A DNA stretch of 42,565 nt from a virus: positions 1-42,565 of IMG/VR virus record IMGVR_UViG_3300035125_000070; one strand, 5' to 3'. A program made the position numbers and the translations under genes. The notes under the pieces were generated by a model, which saw only the letters and a program-made list of their open reading frames with translations, searched no databases and was not told where the DNA came from. Positions 17,278-26,358 of this stretch are shown here, piece after piece. Positions within the stretch are counted from its first letter, which is position 1. Each line of letters opens with the position of its first letter.

Positions 17278-18450
17278 CTACACTCCAGCCGGGATCTCGT
17301 CCCAGGTGTCTTCCGCACCGTAGTCCGGAGCGGTCTCACCGTCGGTGGCGATCGATCCGCCAACCCAGCACCGCCAGTTCTTGACGATGAAGCCCCACTC
17401 CTGTTCATACGAAATGAAGTAGGAGCGGTTATCCTCATCGCGATAGAACGCCCAGGGGTCTTCCTTGGGAGTCGGCGACATCGGTCGGATGCCGAAGCTG
17501 TTCGCTCTACCGACGTACCAGGTGTTGGCCACCAAGTACGGATCCTCAACCAGCCGGAGACGATAGCCTTCCATCATGAAGACGTTCTCTCGGTTGGTCG
17601 TGTTGCCGGCAGCAGTCGGCTCGATGAACTTGGACTCCAGGATCTCCATCCACCGCGGCGTGTTGTACGAGCTGACCAACAGCGTGTCCGGCTTGTACTG
17701 ATACCGCTCATCGTTCTCGTCGAACTGCATGTTGAACTTGAAGTGGGTGATCACCCGCTTCAGAGCCCAATAGGACGGAGGGAACTGGAAGGCATTGAAG
17801 TACCCACCAGTATCCGGAATCGTGGCCGCGAAGTCAATCGTCGTCCCAACGGCAGCCGATGTCGGACCAACCGTAGCGCGAGCCGCGTACGACTGGTGAG
17901 AGTTGGCCGGCAGTGCGAACAGAGGACTCCCATCATAGATGAGGTTCGTGTTCGTCAGATCAACCATGCCATCCACCCGAGTCCGATGGTTGAAGAACAC
18001 GTTGCCGGCCTGGATCCCACCGAGGTTGAAGAGATCCGCGCACAGGCGGTGGCGCCGCTGTGCCCAGCGCATCTCAAACGCTCGTCCAATGGAATCCGCC
18101 AGGTGGCCGGCGAAACGCCGCTCATCAACCTGACCGTTAGAAACAAACTCCCTGGACCTCTGCTGAAGGCGCTTGGAAAGATTGACCTTCCCAGAACCTT
18201 CGATCGAGATCGCCCCTTCGCACTCGTACCCCATCACCATGTTCTTCTGAGGGATGGGCTCAGCCTCACGGCGCCCGCCCAATTCCCCGATCGGAACAAC
18301 CGAGTACTCCTTAGTCCACAGGCCCTCGATAGGCCGGTCGGCTAAGACGTCATCGTAGGGGTTGTCAAACTCCACGTCGTCCATGAGAGCGAGATTGACC
18401 GCATACTGCTCTTCACGGAACAACTCGATGAATTGTGGACTCAGTAGCAT
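17278..18450 (-). CDS. Major capsid protein
   Basis: 390 residues, directly after scaffold and decoration candidates and followed by a hairpin, as expected for the most abundant virion protein. The body mixes alpha and beta in the order typical of HK97-fold shells: an N-terminal arm, a long helix (~120-145, RRFAGHLADSIGRAFEMRW) and a beta-rich C-terminal half including the stretch DTLLVSSYNTPRWMEIL. There are no diagnostic catalytic motifs in this family, so the call rests on size, composition and context. A GAGGT site is five bases before the ATG. Confidence 0.72.
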   Translation of the reverse strand: MLLSPQFIELFREEQYAVNLALMDDVEFDNPYDDVLADRPIEGLWTKEYSVVPIGELGGRREAEPIPQKNMVMGYECEGAISIEGSGKVNLSKRLQQRSREFVSNGQVDERRFAGHLADSIGRAFEMRWAQRRHRLCADLFNLGGIQAGNVFFNHRTRVDGMVDLTNTNLIYDGSPLFALPANSHQSYAARATVGPTSAAVGTTIDFAATIPDTGGYFNAFQFPPSYWALKRVITHFKFNMQFDENDERYQYKPDTLLVSSYNTPRWMEILESKFIEPTAAGNTTNRENVFMMEGYRLRLVEDPYLVANTWYVGRANSFGIRPMSPTPKEDPWAFYRDEDNRSYFISYEQEWGFIVKNWRCWVGGSIATDGETAPDYGAEDTWDEIPAGV

Positions 18451-18464
18451 GTAACCTCACCCCC

Positions 18465-18941
18465 TTACTTGTTTCCATATCTCAGGTCGGGCGGAACCCC
18501 ACAGGAGACCCACAGCCCATCCTGAGTAACGATTCGTGAAGCGCGTAGGACGCCCATGACCGAGGAGGTCAGGTCGACATACTGAATGCCATTGGCGTCT
18601 ACGAAGATGTCGTAGTCCTTCCCCAAGTGTGCTTCGGTGCAGACTACATCGCCAGACGTCGGGAAAACGTTGGTCTTCTCCAGGGACATATTCACAGGGA
18701 GAAGGTCACCGTCACTCACCGAGGCAGGACGGCCGCCAGCAACACCAACATCCTCCACCTCAGCGAAACCCGCGAGGTTCGAGGAGTTGGCTGTAGCAGC
18801 CTGGTAGCGATGGTGGAGATCTACGGCCTTACCGCCGCGTCTCCGGAAGACTGTACCAGAAGCGAAGGGGACTTGGAAGATACGATCCGGCCCATCGTAC
18901 ACGGCCGAGTTCGGGTCCGTGAACGTGTGCATCCATTCCAT
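18465..18941 (-). CDS. Putative head decoration or minor head protein
   Basis: 158 residues between scaffold and capsid genes. The sequence is beta-rich with little helix: DRIFQVPFASGTVFRR, SDGDLLPVNMSLEKT, DGLWVSCGVPPDLRYG. Phage decoration (cement) proteins often sit here and have this size, but no family signature is visible. GGAGGCACAAC precedes the ATG at 18941. Confidence 0.5.
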   Translation of the reverse strand: MEWMHTFTDPNSAVYDGPDRIFQVPFASGTVFRRRGGKAVDLHHRYQAATANSSNLAGFAEVEDVGVAGGRPASVSDGDLLPVNMSLEKTNVFPTSGDVVCTEAHLGKDYDIFVDANGIQYVDLTSSVMGVLRASRIVTQDGLWVSCGVPPDLRYGNK

Positions 18942-18956
18942 GTTGTGCCTCCGCTA

Positions 18957-19832
18957 TCAATGGACTTGATAGTGGGGGGCACGCTTCTTGGCCTTGCGGT
19001 ACAGATCAACCCGGCTGGACGGAATACCAGCCTTCCTCATCTCTCGAAGCTCTTCAGCAGTCGGAGGTTTCGTATCTCCCTCACTCGTCGTCCCTGCGTC
19101 CCCGAGGGCTACTCCCCTCCGCGCATCAGACCGAACAGCAGCAGCAGTGCCAGACCCACCAGAACCAGAGCGATCTTCAGAAGAAGTCCCTGATCCGTTT
19201 CCATCGGAAGCCTTTCTAGCGAACTTCTCCAGATTCTCTCCCCGATAGCCATACACGACCTGCTTCACGCTGTTAGGATCTGCTTGGTTCGTCACAGCCA
19301 AGGTAGTCACCCGACTCTTGATCTCAGCTTTGTCAGCGTCATCTAGTTCCGGGAATTCCGTCAGGACTGTTTCGAGCACCTTGCCAGCATCGTTCTTCGC
19401 TTGAGCTTGCTGCTCCATCGCGGATACGTCTGCGTTGTACAGACGGTTGATCTCAAGGCCAAGGAGATCGGGAGATTGCTCCGGATTGATCCCCGAGTTC
19501 ACGAGATTCATTGCGGCGCGATACCGCAGGTCAGAAGTGTAGGCAGCTCCAGTTCCAGCGTTGAATTGCGGTGTCGGCTTCACAGATCCCTCATCCGATT
19601 TCGGAGGGGTTTCAGCCTTAGCCTTCTCCTCCTTGAGTTGCCGGATGAGCTGTGTCGCTTGCTTCAATCGATCCTTCTGTACCTTGAAGGCGTGGGAAGC
19701 CTTGCCTTGATCCCCGCTACCTTCGTCCAGTTCCTTGACTTCGTTGGGGACACTGTCACCCAGAAAGGCTTCAGCATCCTTGAGAAACTCTTCGATTCCA
19801 GCGAGGTTCTGGTTAGAGCTTTCTCCCGACAT
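18957..19832 (-). CDS. Scaffolding protein
   Basis: 291 residues, acidic N-terminus (LAGIEEFLKDAEAFLGD), central coiled coil (~50-80, QKDRLKQATQLIRQLKEEKA), Ser/Gly-rich linker (~205-235) and basic helical C-terminus (residues 250-291, EELREMRKAGIPSSRVDLYR). An acidic coiled coil with a basic capsid-binding tail is the usual plan of podovirus scaffolds, and the gene order portal, small protein, scaffold, capsid agrees. An independent promoter and two 5' UTR hairpins lie immediately upstream. Confidence 0.7.
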   Translation of the reverse strand: MSGESSNQNLAGIEEFLKDAEAFLGDSVPNEVKELDEGSGDQGKASHAFKVQKDRLKQATQLIRQLKEEKAKAETPPKSDEGSVKPTPQFNAGTGAAYTSDLRYRAAMNLVNSGINPEQSPDLLGLEINRLYNADVSAMEQQAQAKNDAGKVLETVLTEFPELDDADKAEIKSRVTTLAVTNQADPNSVKQVVYGYRGENLEKFARKASDGNGSGTSSEDRSGSGGSGTAAAVRSDARRGVALGDAGTTSEGDTKPPTAEELREMRKAGIPSSRVDLYRKAKKRAPHYQVH

Positions 19833-19845
19833 CTCAACCTCCGTT

Positions 19846-19892
19846 TACTGTGCTGCCCACAGTAGGCTTAGTGTACATGGAACACGCCATGT
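19846..19892 (-). promoter_or_regulatory. Two hairpins in the scaffold 5' UTR
   Basis: 19846-19852 pairs with 19858-19864 (seven perfect pairs, loop of five), and 19875-19880 pairs with 19887-19892 (six perfect pairs, loop of six). The first is just upstream of the CGGAGG ribosome site at 19838-19843. They lie between the promoter at 19906-19933 and the scaffold start, so they could stabilise the mRNA or tune initiation. Confidence 0.4.
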
Positions 19893-19905
19893 CCGTTGGC
19901 GACAA

Positions 19906-19933
19906 ACTAGATCAAAACATACCGAAAAGTCAA
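19906..19933 (-). promoter_or_regulatory. Late promoter before scaffold/capsid genes
   Basis: On the minus strand: TTGACT, 16-base spacer, TCTAGT. The whole 28-base element matches the one at 36550-36577 at 24 positions, including TTGACTTTTCGG and TTTGATCTA. The -35 box is near consensus and the -10 is weak, so an activator or phage-modified polymerase may be needed. It would give scaffold, decoration and capsid genes their own transcript. Confidence 0.6.
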
Positions 19934-20328
19934 GTCTTTTCTTCATCACCTCCTAAGTTTTTTTGAAGTTCGGCCAGTCTACGCTCGATTCTCTCGGGCT
20001 CATAGAGGATCTCTTCCCACACAGATTTGCGTCCCCGGTGCTCTGCCCAGCACTCCATAGCAGCAGCTACATCCATCTCCGTGACGTAACGCCTGTGGTA
20101 CAACTGAGACATTGAGAGACCCAAAATGAAGTTCTCATGCTTGATCATCGGGTCGCATAGATCACGTACCCTCTGGCCTTCAGGAGTCCTCAGAAACCGC
20201 CGCCTCTTAGCCAACCGATCCTCAAGAACATCGACCTCACGCTTGATGATCTTCCTGTTGACAGACCCCTCTCTGTCTATCGGACTCTCGTACGCGATCG
20301 GATTCCGATTCGACCCTTGTAGTTCCAT
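19930..20328 (-). CDS. Hypothetical charged protein after portal
   Basis: 132 residues, very rich in Arg, Glu and Lys with a helical outlook (NRKIIKREVDVLEDRLAKRR, then EPERIERRLAELQKNLGG). The start overlaps the portal stop as TAATG and has a perfect AGGAGGT site. Placed between portal and scaffold it may be a head-assembly accessory protein; no family recognised. The promoter for the scaffold gene begins inside its final codons. Confidence 0.55.
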   Translation of the reverse strand: MELQGSNRNPIAYESPIDREGSVNRKIIKREVDVLEDRLAKRRRFLRTPEGQRVRDLCDPMIKHENFILGLSMSQLYHRRYVTEMDVAAAMECWAEHRGRKSVWEEILYEPERIERRLAELQKNLGGDEEKT

Positions 20329-22544
20329 TACCTACCTCCTCCAGCGAGCTGACCAACAGGACCACGCTGAGGTGTTTGGATCTCTGTCTGGCCAGGAGAC
20401 TGCCCGGCCACGAGGTTGTCCATCACACCACCCATCATGGCCTGGAGAGCCTCCGCCGGCATCTGCTCCACCTCCTGCTGAGAGGGGATCAAATACTTGA
20501 ACCGACGCACGTCCAACTCTCTCGCAGCTACGTACATCCACCGCATGAAGTACTTCTTGTAGAGCATCGGATCGATAGCGGCGAGCTGATTCAGGATAGG
20601 CATGAAGAGCGACATCGCCTCCGTGAACTTCTGCTTGCGAAGCTCCGTGTTGATGAAGTCACTCGACGCCTGACTCAACCACACCACGCTCTGCCCAAGT
20701 TCATCAATCGTGATGATGTTGCTCGCCGACTCTCCTTCCAACATCTCAGGAGATACAATCCTCGGATTGAGAATGTTGTCTCCCTCGTAGATGGCTTGCT
20801 CGAAGCACGACTTCCATGTGAACTCAGCCAGGTAGTTCCAACCTGTCCTGTTCCAATCCTTGACCATCGCATCCACACCCACAGCGGACTGAGCCAGGAG
20901 CAACCGAGCCTTCTGAGCTGGAGATCGAGGATCGTCCTGCTCGAGCTGACCTTGAGAGTATGGCGTCACGCTCGTGCGGTTGGATGCCCTGGTCTGGGTC
21001 AACGGCAGGAGATGTCGAAGCAGTGCATCGGATACATGGATCGGATCCATCTGCTTGAACTCACCAATGTTGTTCACCCATCCAATCTTCCCTGGCCCGA
21101 ATCCTTCCACAAACGGATTTCCAAATCCACCAGCTTCCGGATGCACAGCCAGGAATGGGCGGAAGGTATCCATCGCCGCGCTGTCTAGGAACAGGTCCAC
21201 AGCATTCGACTCGAGGAAGTCCTCATTGATCAACCGAGCGCCGAACCCAAACCCGTAGTAGCTCTTTGGAGCATGACCCAACTTGAAGTGGATCCAATCT
21301 CGATTCTCATGGAAGTGTGGGTACGTAGCGGCCCGTAGGATCCTGCGTCCTGCAGGACTGTACTCAAACACACACCACTTTGGGATCAATCCTTTCGGAT
21401 CACTCGGAGTCTTGTATCCGTACTTGCAAGCGATCTTGTAGATCGCAAAGATATCCTTGTACGGATGAATGATCGCACCGCCAGTAAGATTCTCAGACTC
21501 AGTCCACCATTCGTACTCGAGTTCCTCGTTGTGACGGATGTTCAACTCTTCCTTCGTAGCCTCCTTGCTTCCCCCTCGAGCTGCTCCAATCACACCACGC
21601 TTGAAGGACCTATCTCGAAGAATGTCGTCGACAGCTTCCTTTCGATACCAGTTGTTGGCATCATCGGAAGCCAGCAGCCGAAGATCATTCGCAGTGTAGT
21701 AGAGTCTCCTCCCTCGGAACTTCAGCTCCTCGTCCGAATACACACCCGGAGGGATTAAGTGATCTTTCTTGTCCACATGAACGAACTTGAGTCCCTTACT
21801 CGTGAGTGTCTTTGCTTCAACCATCACACGAGCAGGTTGTCCATCCATCAGCTTTGCTCTGGCTACCTCGAGTTGTGTTGGATCCAGAACACGATCTTCG
21901 TCTCTTTCCAGACTCTCCGAATCCATGTACGTTTTCAAAGTCCTCTCCGGAACCTGCTCGTACATGGTCGTTGCATCAATAATGGCCGACCCATCCAACA
22001 GGAATTCGAAGATCAGCAGTGGATCAACCAATCCTTCGATCTTCAGATCCTGGGTCAGGACAGAATGGAGAAACCACTCCATCCGATGCATGACCTCGAT
22101 GTCCACTATGTTCGTCACTTCATCGTCGATGATGAAGAGAGGACGAGGGGACAAGATCGCTCGAGATAAACGATCGAGACCTTCAAGCACCTTGTCGCAA
22201 ACCAACCCCGACGTGAAGTTCGCGCTCACACCCATGGATGGGTAGAACTTCTCGACCCACTCAAGCATGTAGACGGCTCGGTACGTCGCCCACTTCTTCT
22301 TCATCTCCTCGTTGTACCGGACACACGCCTTCAGGTCCCGATCAAACCAACTGACCAACTCCTCCTCCTGCTCCTTGTTGATGTCAAGAGGAGGGAAGTA
22401 GTCCTCCAAGGTCACGAACCCTACATCCTCAATTCCAGGAGGACGAGCAACGTCTATGGCTTCAGCCGTTGCTATCTCACCAGCATAGGGCTCCAGTCCT
22501 CCAGGGATGTTTGTTCTAGCCGGCACAGCAAGATCCGTTGGCAT
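20328..22544 (-). CDS. Portal protein
   Basis: 738 residues, the expected size for a podovirus portal. Long helical and mixed segments, an N-terminal acidic region followed by WFDRDLKACVRYNEEMKKKW (~65-85), and ...PYSQGQLEQDDPRSPAQKAR (~525-545), resemble portal clip and wing sequences. A Gln/Pro/Gly-rich tail ends the protein. It immediately follows the large terminase with a TGATG overlap, the classical terminase-portal pair. AAGGAGGT lies seven bases before the ATG. Context and size are strong; there are no catalytic residues to check. Confidence 0.8.
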   Translation of the reverse strand: MPTDLAVPARTNIPGGLEPYAGEIATAEAIDVARPPGIEDVGFVTLEDYFPPLDINKEQEEELVSWFDRDLKACVRYNEEMKKKWATYRAVYMLEWVEKFYPSMGVSANFTSGLVCDKVLEGLDRLSRAILSPRPLFIIDDEVTNIVDIEVMHRMEWFLHSVLTQDLKIEGLVDPLLIFEFLLDGSAIIDATTMYEQVPERTLKTYMDSESLERDEDRVLDPTQLEVARAKLMDGQPARVMVEAKTLTSKGLKFVHVDKKDHLIPPGVYSDEELKFRGRRLYYTANDLRLLASDDANNWYRKEAVDDILRDRSFKRGVIGAARGGSKEATKEELNIRHNEELEYEWWTESENLTGGAIIHPYKDIFAIYKIACKYGYKTPSDPKGLIPKWCVFEYSPAGRRILRAATYPHFHENRDWIHFKLGHAPKSYYGFGFGARLINEDFLESNAVDLFLDSAAMDTFRPFLAVHPEAGGFGNPFVEGFGPGKIGWVNNIGEFKQMDPIHVSDALLRHLLPLTQTRASNRTSVTPYSQGQLEQDDPRSPAQKARLLLAQSAVGVDAMVKDWNRTGWNYLAEFTWKSCFEQAIYEGDNILNPRIVSPEMLEGESASNIITIDELGQSVVWLSQASSDFINTELRKQKFTEAMSLFMPILNQLAAIDPMLYKKYFMRWMYVAARELDVRRFKYLIPSQQEVEQMPAEALQAMMGGVMDNLVAGQSPGQTEIQTPQRGPVGQLAGGGR

Positions 22545-24481
22545 CAGAGGTACCTCCTTATCGCCTCACTCTTCGACTTCACAACCCCAAGAGCGGTCGG
22601 TGTGAACACAGATGCGAACTCCCGAAGCACCTTGGATTCCTCTCCTCTCCTCCGGGACGCATCATGGAATGCTGGGGTATCATGGATGATCTTCAAGGCC
22701 AGGGACGTAGCCATGACTCTGTCGTCTCGGTGACCTGGGGATGCCGTCAACTTCCCATTCGCCTCTGTGAAGTAGAGCATCTCTCCCAAGAGTTCGAGAC
22801 TGTGGAGCAGACAGTCCGTGTTCTTGAAGTCGAGTTTCAATCGACCGCACACGTCCTTCTTCTGGGGTTGCCGAGTCTCCCACCCAAACTCCCTGTGGAC
22901 TTGCTGACCACTGACCTTCTGCCTGTAGTAGAACCTCTTGTATCCTGTCTTCTCCAACTCCGCCTTGAGAGTTCCACCACAGGTGTTGTTCATCTCCGGT
23001 ATGATCAAGGCGTTGTTGTAGTACTGAGCGATCCAAACAGCGTACATGGCCGTCATCTCTTCATCGAAGACACCACCCCACTCCATGACTTGATCGCGTC
23101 GATGAGCGTCAAACACTTCGATGATGCTGTTGTCGCTCACATACTCCGATGTCCTCTTCCCCTCCGCTACATCAATCGTCAGGACATACGGATTGTTCTT
23201 CCTTGGTTCCTTGAACCTGAGCGCACATCCATCCTGAAGCCGGCCTTCCGACGTCCTGATGCACATTACTTTCCCCTGGTTCACGGAGAACGTCACAGTC
23301 TGTGGGACCACACACCTGTCTTCCAACTCCCTAAGACTAGCCACCAATCCATCTGGATGCTGGCTCATTAGCCCAACCAACCCATGGTACTTCTTCCTGA
23401 CAAAGTCGAGATCGTTCTCTTTCCAATCGATGAAGAACTTCAGATCAAGGATCCGACGCTTCACACGTTGGGAATCGAAGTAGAACGACCCAGTCACCAG
23501 GAAAGGTTCCTGTGGATTGAGGGGGAAATCCTGCTTGAACCTCTCGGTGCTCCCACCAAGAAGATCGATCTGATTGCGGCGGAACTTGATGTGCTCTGGC
23601 GTCAGGTCGTAGGCGTTGGCGATCTCCTTCTCTTCCTGTGTGTACTCGAGTTTCTCATTCAGCAAGAGAGGCTCTCTACAGTCAGGAAGATCCTTCCAGT
23701 TGATGAAGACGAAATCCCACCTTGATCCACGCTCCTGTGCCTTGTCACAGTCCTGAGCAAACTTGTTCATGCCATAGGCTGTAGACTCCTTGGCGATGAA
23801 TGCGAATCCTTTCCTTGGGATAGAGTTGAGGAGGGAAGTCTCTGCAGAGTCCGGGTCCCGCCACTTAGAGTTCTCGCTCATATGGCAAACCTGGATCGTC
23901 CCGGATGTACCTGGATTGGAATTCTCTCCCGAGTCCATCTCAAGCATAGATCCGTTGGACAGACGGAGCCCGGATTTCCCTTTCGGCATGGTGACTTTCT
24001 TTGGCTTGCCTGAGCACTGATCGTACTTGTAGAACCGCTCTACCATCCGAAAGATGTTGCTGGTGTGACTAGATAGATCCGCAATCAAGAAGACGTTTGT
24101 GTTCCCCCGAAACCTCATCATCCAATAGTCGAACGCCGCGAACAGAGTTGAGATACCTGCCTTCCTGTGCTTGAGTACGAGGACCTGGACTCGCTCCCAC
24201 AGCCTTCCCTTCAGCCTGGCCGCTACAGCGTCCGCAATCTGAAGTTGAACGGGATTGAGTCGAAACGGTATAATGGGAACTTCTTCGGCATCGCCTTCGA
24301 TCTTGCCTTCCTCGATGAACCCGTACTCTTCCATCCAGTAGATCGGATGAATCTTGCAGATCTCAGTCTCCGTCTTCGGGACATCCCACTCCTCCTTCGC
24401 CGCCTTGGATGCCAGCATCTTTGCGACCTTCTGGTCCAAGTCAGCCAAGTTCGGATAGAGGTCTCGGGGGAACTTCTGCAT
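22544..24481 (-). CDS. Terminase large subunit
   Basis: 645 residues from the ATG at 24481, which overlaps the stop of a 44-residue gene as TAATG; the open frame extends back to 24859 but that part is Arg/Ser-rich shadow sequence. ATPase: deviant Walker A LKHRKAGIST (~105-115) and Walker B-like IQVCHMSEN (~180-188). Nuclease: Asp in YVLTIDVAEG (~428), acidic IIPEMNN (~491-497), and RDDRVMATSLAL near 595-606. It packages DNA through the portal. All core motifs are visible. Confidence 0.85.
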   Translation of the reverse strand: MQKFPRDLYPNLADLDQKVAKMLASKAAKEEWDVPKTETEICKIHPIYWMEEYGFIEEGKIEGDAEEVPIIPFRLNPVQLQIADAVAARLKGRLWERVQVLVLKHRKAGISTLFAAFDYWMMRFRGNTNVFLIADLSSHTSNIFRMVERFYKYDQCSGKPKKVTMPKGKSGLRLSNGSMLEMDSGENSNPGTSGTIQVCHMSENSKWRDPDSAETSLLNSIPRKGFAFIAKESTAYGMNKFAQDCDKAQERGSRWDFVFINWKDLPDCREPLLLNEKLEYTQEEKEIANAYDLTPEHIKFRRNQIDLLGGSTERFKQDFPLNPQEPFLVTGSFYFDSQRVKRRILDLKFFIDWKENDLDFVRKKYHGLVGLMSQHPDGLVASLRELEDRCVVPQTVTFSVNQGKVMCIRTSEGRLQDGCALRFKEPRKNNPYVLTIDVAEGKRTSEYVSDNSIIEVFDAHRRDQVMEWGGVFDEEMTAMYAVWIAQYYNNALIIPEMNNTCGGTLKAELEKTGYKRFYYRQKVSGQQVHREFGWETRQPQKKDVCGRLKLDFKNTDCLLHSLELLGEMLYFTEANGKLTASPGHRDDRVMATSLALKIIHDTPAFHDASRRRGEESKVLREFASVFTPTALGVVKSKSEAIRRYL

Positions 24482-24615
24482 TACAGATACTTCTTCTTGT
24501 TCTTCGGAGGAGGAGGAATCGACTTGCGAGTTTCGGGCGCCTGGGTCTTCGTCCCACCCGCATGCTGTCTCATCCTCTTGTCCTTGTAGCTGGTCTTCTT
24601 CACGTCTCCTCTCAT
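24481..24615 (-). CDS. 44-residue basic protein before terminase
   Basis: Short gene with AAGGAGACGCAG before its ATG, overlapping the upstream stop (ATGA) and the terminase start (TAATG). The product is Lys/Arg-rich (RGDVKKTSYKDKRMRQHAGG) and ends with four prolines and a basic tail (KNKKKYL). Perfect start/stop coupling on both sides makes it convincing despite its size. Possibly DNA-binding; no family. Confidence 0.6.
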   Translation of the reverse strand: MRGDVKKTSYKDKRMRQHAGGTKTQAPETRKSIPPPPKNKKKYL

Positions 24616-24989
24616 CTGCGTCTCCTTCCTCGAGTTGCCTTCGAGATCTCCGTCCTTGGAGGCGGAGGTGGCGGTGGTGGCGCCGGCGGCTTCGGTTTGG
24701 GTTTGGGCTTTGGCTTCGGAGAAGCCAGCGGAGGCGACGCCACATTGACAGAGAAACTACTATCCGCGGGTGCAGGCTCAGAGTCGATAATCGCTTTGGC
24801 CACCGGATACTGCTCATCGGTGACAAACAGCTTGGGCTTCTCCACTGGCTTCGACTCAATCACTACTGCCTCAACCTTCTTCTTCTTCTTCTTCCTCGTG
24901 TACGTCCGCCTCTTCCGCGTCGTTGGCTTTTTGGTCGCCGGCTTCCTCGTACTTGTCTTTCGTGTCGTTGCCTTCTTCGCTCTTGGCAT
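24612..24989 (-). CDS. Histone H1-like basic protein with KP and poly-Pro tail
   Basis: 125 residues from the ATG at 24989. Residues 1-45 are Lys/Arg/Thr repeats (KKATTRKTSTRKPATKKPTT) ending in six consecutive Lys, as in bacterial histone H1-like tails. A short ordered piece (VEAVVIESKPVEKPKLFVTD) follows, then a KPKPKPKPK run and eight prolines (~100-115). It is likely a DNA-associated or packaged protein. A longer reading from 25082 overlaps the neighbouring small gene and lacks an SD site. Confidence 0.6.
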   Translation of the reverse strand: MPRAKKATTRKTSTRKPATKKPTTRKRRTYTRKKKKKKVEAVVIESKPVEKPKLFVTDEQYPVAKAIIDSEPAPADSSFSVNVASPPLASPKPKPKPKPKPPAPPPPPPPPRTEISKATRGRRRR

Positions 24990-24990
24990 C

Positions 24991-25128
24991 TTATCGCCCT
25001 TTCTTCTGTGTGCTTGGCTTCCATCCAGTCTTGCGCATGGTGCCATACACATATTTGCCTGTTCGTTTCTTTCCGTATCCACGCTTCTTCGCCGTTGCCT
25101 TCAGTTTCCTCTCCATAGCTTTTGGCAC
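24991..25128 (-). CDS. 45-residue basic protein
   Basis: The GTG at 25128 lies six bases after AGGAGG; an internal ATG at 25116 is less well placed. The product is MPKAMERKLKATAKKRGYG..., continuing with KYVYGTMRKTGWKPS. Lys/Arg/Gly-rich mini-proteins of this form occur in many phages near head genes, from memory. The gene ends two bases before the H1-like start. Role unknown, perhaps nucleic-acid binding. Confidence 0.55.
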   Translation of the reverse strand: MPKAMERKLKATAKKRGYGKKRTGKYVYGTMRKTGWKPSTQKKGR

Positions 25129-25138
25129 CTGAATCCTC

Positions 25139-25507
25139 CTACTTGATGTACATACCTCGTTGAGATGGACAGGGACGAGGCTTTGTCATCCTATCGTAAA
25201 CCAGCAGGAAGATAGACCCCCAACGTATGCAGGGATAGGCTTCCAGGTCTCTCCATGCTGAGCTGTTGTCAACGTCTGTAAAGAGAATGTGAGCTGTCTC
25301 CCAGAACACATCCTTGTCCCGCAACACCCAGAAACTGTAGACGGGATCATCTACCGTCGGCTTAATCCACAAGAAGTTGATGTCACACTTCCCCTCGTGT
25401 CCCTGAATCAACTCCTCTACATGCAAGGTGTCTCCAGCCACAGGGAAGGAATCCACAGACCCGATCGAGCAGGCAGCCAACTGTTGAGCCAAATAGAATC
25501 CGTCCAC
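25139..25507 (-). CDS. Hypothetical protein, 122 residues
   Basis: The GTG at 25507 follows AGGAGG by five bases. Residues 40-105 alternate strands and helices (CDINFLWIKPTVDDPVYSFW, DVFWETAHILFTDVD, WGSIFLLVYDRM), suggesting a small alpha/beta fold with two Cys and many Trp/Tyr. A GNAT-like or other small fold is conceivable but not supported by motifs. It is the last gene of the island-to-packaging junction. Confidence 0.5.
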   Translation of the reverse strand: MDGFYLAQQLAACSIGSVDSFPVAGDTLHVEELIQGHEGKCDINFLWIKPTVDDPVYSFWVLRDKDVFWETAHILFTDVDNSSAWRDLEAYPCIRWGSIFLLVYDRMTKPRPCPSQRGMYIK

Positions 25508-25516
25508 AACAACCTC

Positions 25517-26356
25517 CTACGACGACGACCCACGGAACGAGTTGCTGTACTTCTCATCAGGTCCACGAATCCGTTGGGTCCTAGCAACATTGACAGCATC
25601 ATCCAACTCAGACCCAAACCACTCATACTTTTCCACAGAGTCATGTTTCTTTGTCCAATTCGGACAGGACCTCTCAAGTCTTGCTGGGTTCGCCTTGCTC
25701 CTGAGCATGTTCGTCCCATACCAACCGATGTGTTGAATCCTAGACGCTTCTGGGTGAGCACGAACGGCTTTCTCTAAGACCCTGAAGTCATCGAACACGA
25801 AATCCCAACTCCAAGTCTTCTTCTCGTAGCATCCATTCTCAAGCCAGTAGGAGTAGAACCGATTCCACCTGTCTCTCCAAGTACCCCATCCAAACGTAGT
25901 GAACTTCGGATCAAATGTGATTCGCTCTTCAGGGTATCCACGAGGGTCTTCGCATCCACTATCCACAGTACACACCCGATGATCTTCCGAGAATTCATGA
26001 ATCATGTACCGCATCAAGTCCATGAAATCCTCACTAACAAGCATGTCATCTTCCAAGTGAACCACAGCGTCTAACTTGAAGATCGTAAACGCGTTTTGAA
26101 TCGACTCCACCACGTTGATAGGACATCCCACTCTTTTGCTTTGTACGTTGATCAGACCAGCGGATTGAGAACGTTCGACAAACTTCACGTAGAAATCAAA
26201 CAGCACCTGGTACGACTGTCGCACGTCGTGCATCGGGCCGTCAAGGCTTATGTACAACGGGACCTCCTCAAGCCCAGAACAATCAAGGAGATAATCAGTC
26301 GTTTTCCGAACCATTTCGGCTCTTCGGTAAGCCGTATAGACAATCCCAATCCTCAC
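25517..26356 (-). CDS. Glycosyltransferase, GT-A fold
   Basis: 279 residues if begun at the GTG at 26356, which has GGAG six bases upstream and lies just after the preceding stop; a GTG at 26368 would add four residues. The N-terminus RIGIVYTAYRRAEMVRKTTD is a typical GT-A first strand/helix. LDAVVHLEDDMLVSEDFM (~93-110) carries the DxD-type acidic cluster, and FGWGTWRDRW (~155-165) is seen in N-acetylglucosaminyltransferase-like and phage sugar transferases. It should transfer a nucleotide sugar; acceptor unknown. Confidence 0.75.
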   Translation of the reverse strand: MRIGIVYTAYRRAEMVRKTTDYLLDCSGLEEVPLYISLDGPMHDVRQSYQVLFDFYVKFVERSQSAGLINVQSKRVGCPINVVESIQNAFTIFKLDAVVHLEDDMLVSEDFMDLMRYMIHEFSEDHRVCTVDSGCEDPRGYPEERITFDPKFTTFGWGTWRDRWNRFYSYWLENGCYEKKTWSWDFVFDDFRVLEKAVRAHPEASRIQHIGWYGTNMLRSKANPARLERSCPNWTKKHDSVEKYEWFGSELDDAVNVARTQRIRGPDEKYSNSFRGSSS

Positions 26357-26358
26357 GA

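Noticed and set aside
24482-24859. N-terminal extension of the terminase
   Set aside because: Arg/Ser-rich and overlapping two coupled small genes; the ATG at 24481 gives a normal terminase length.
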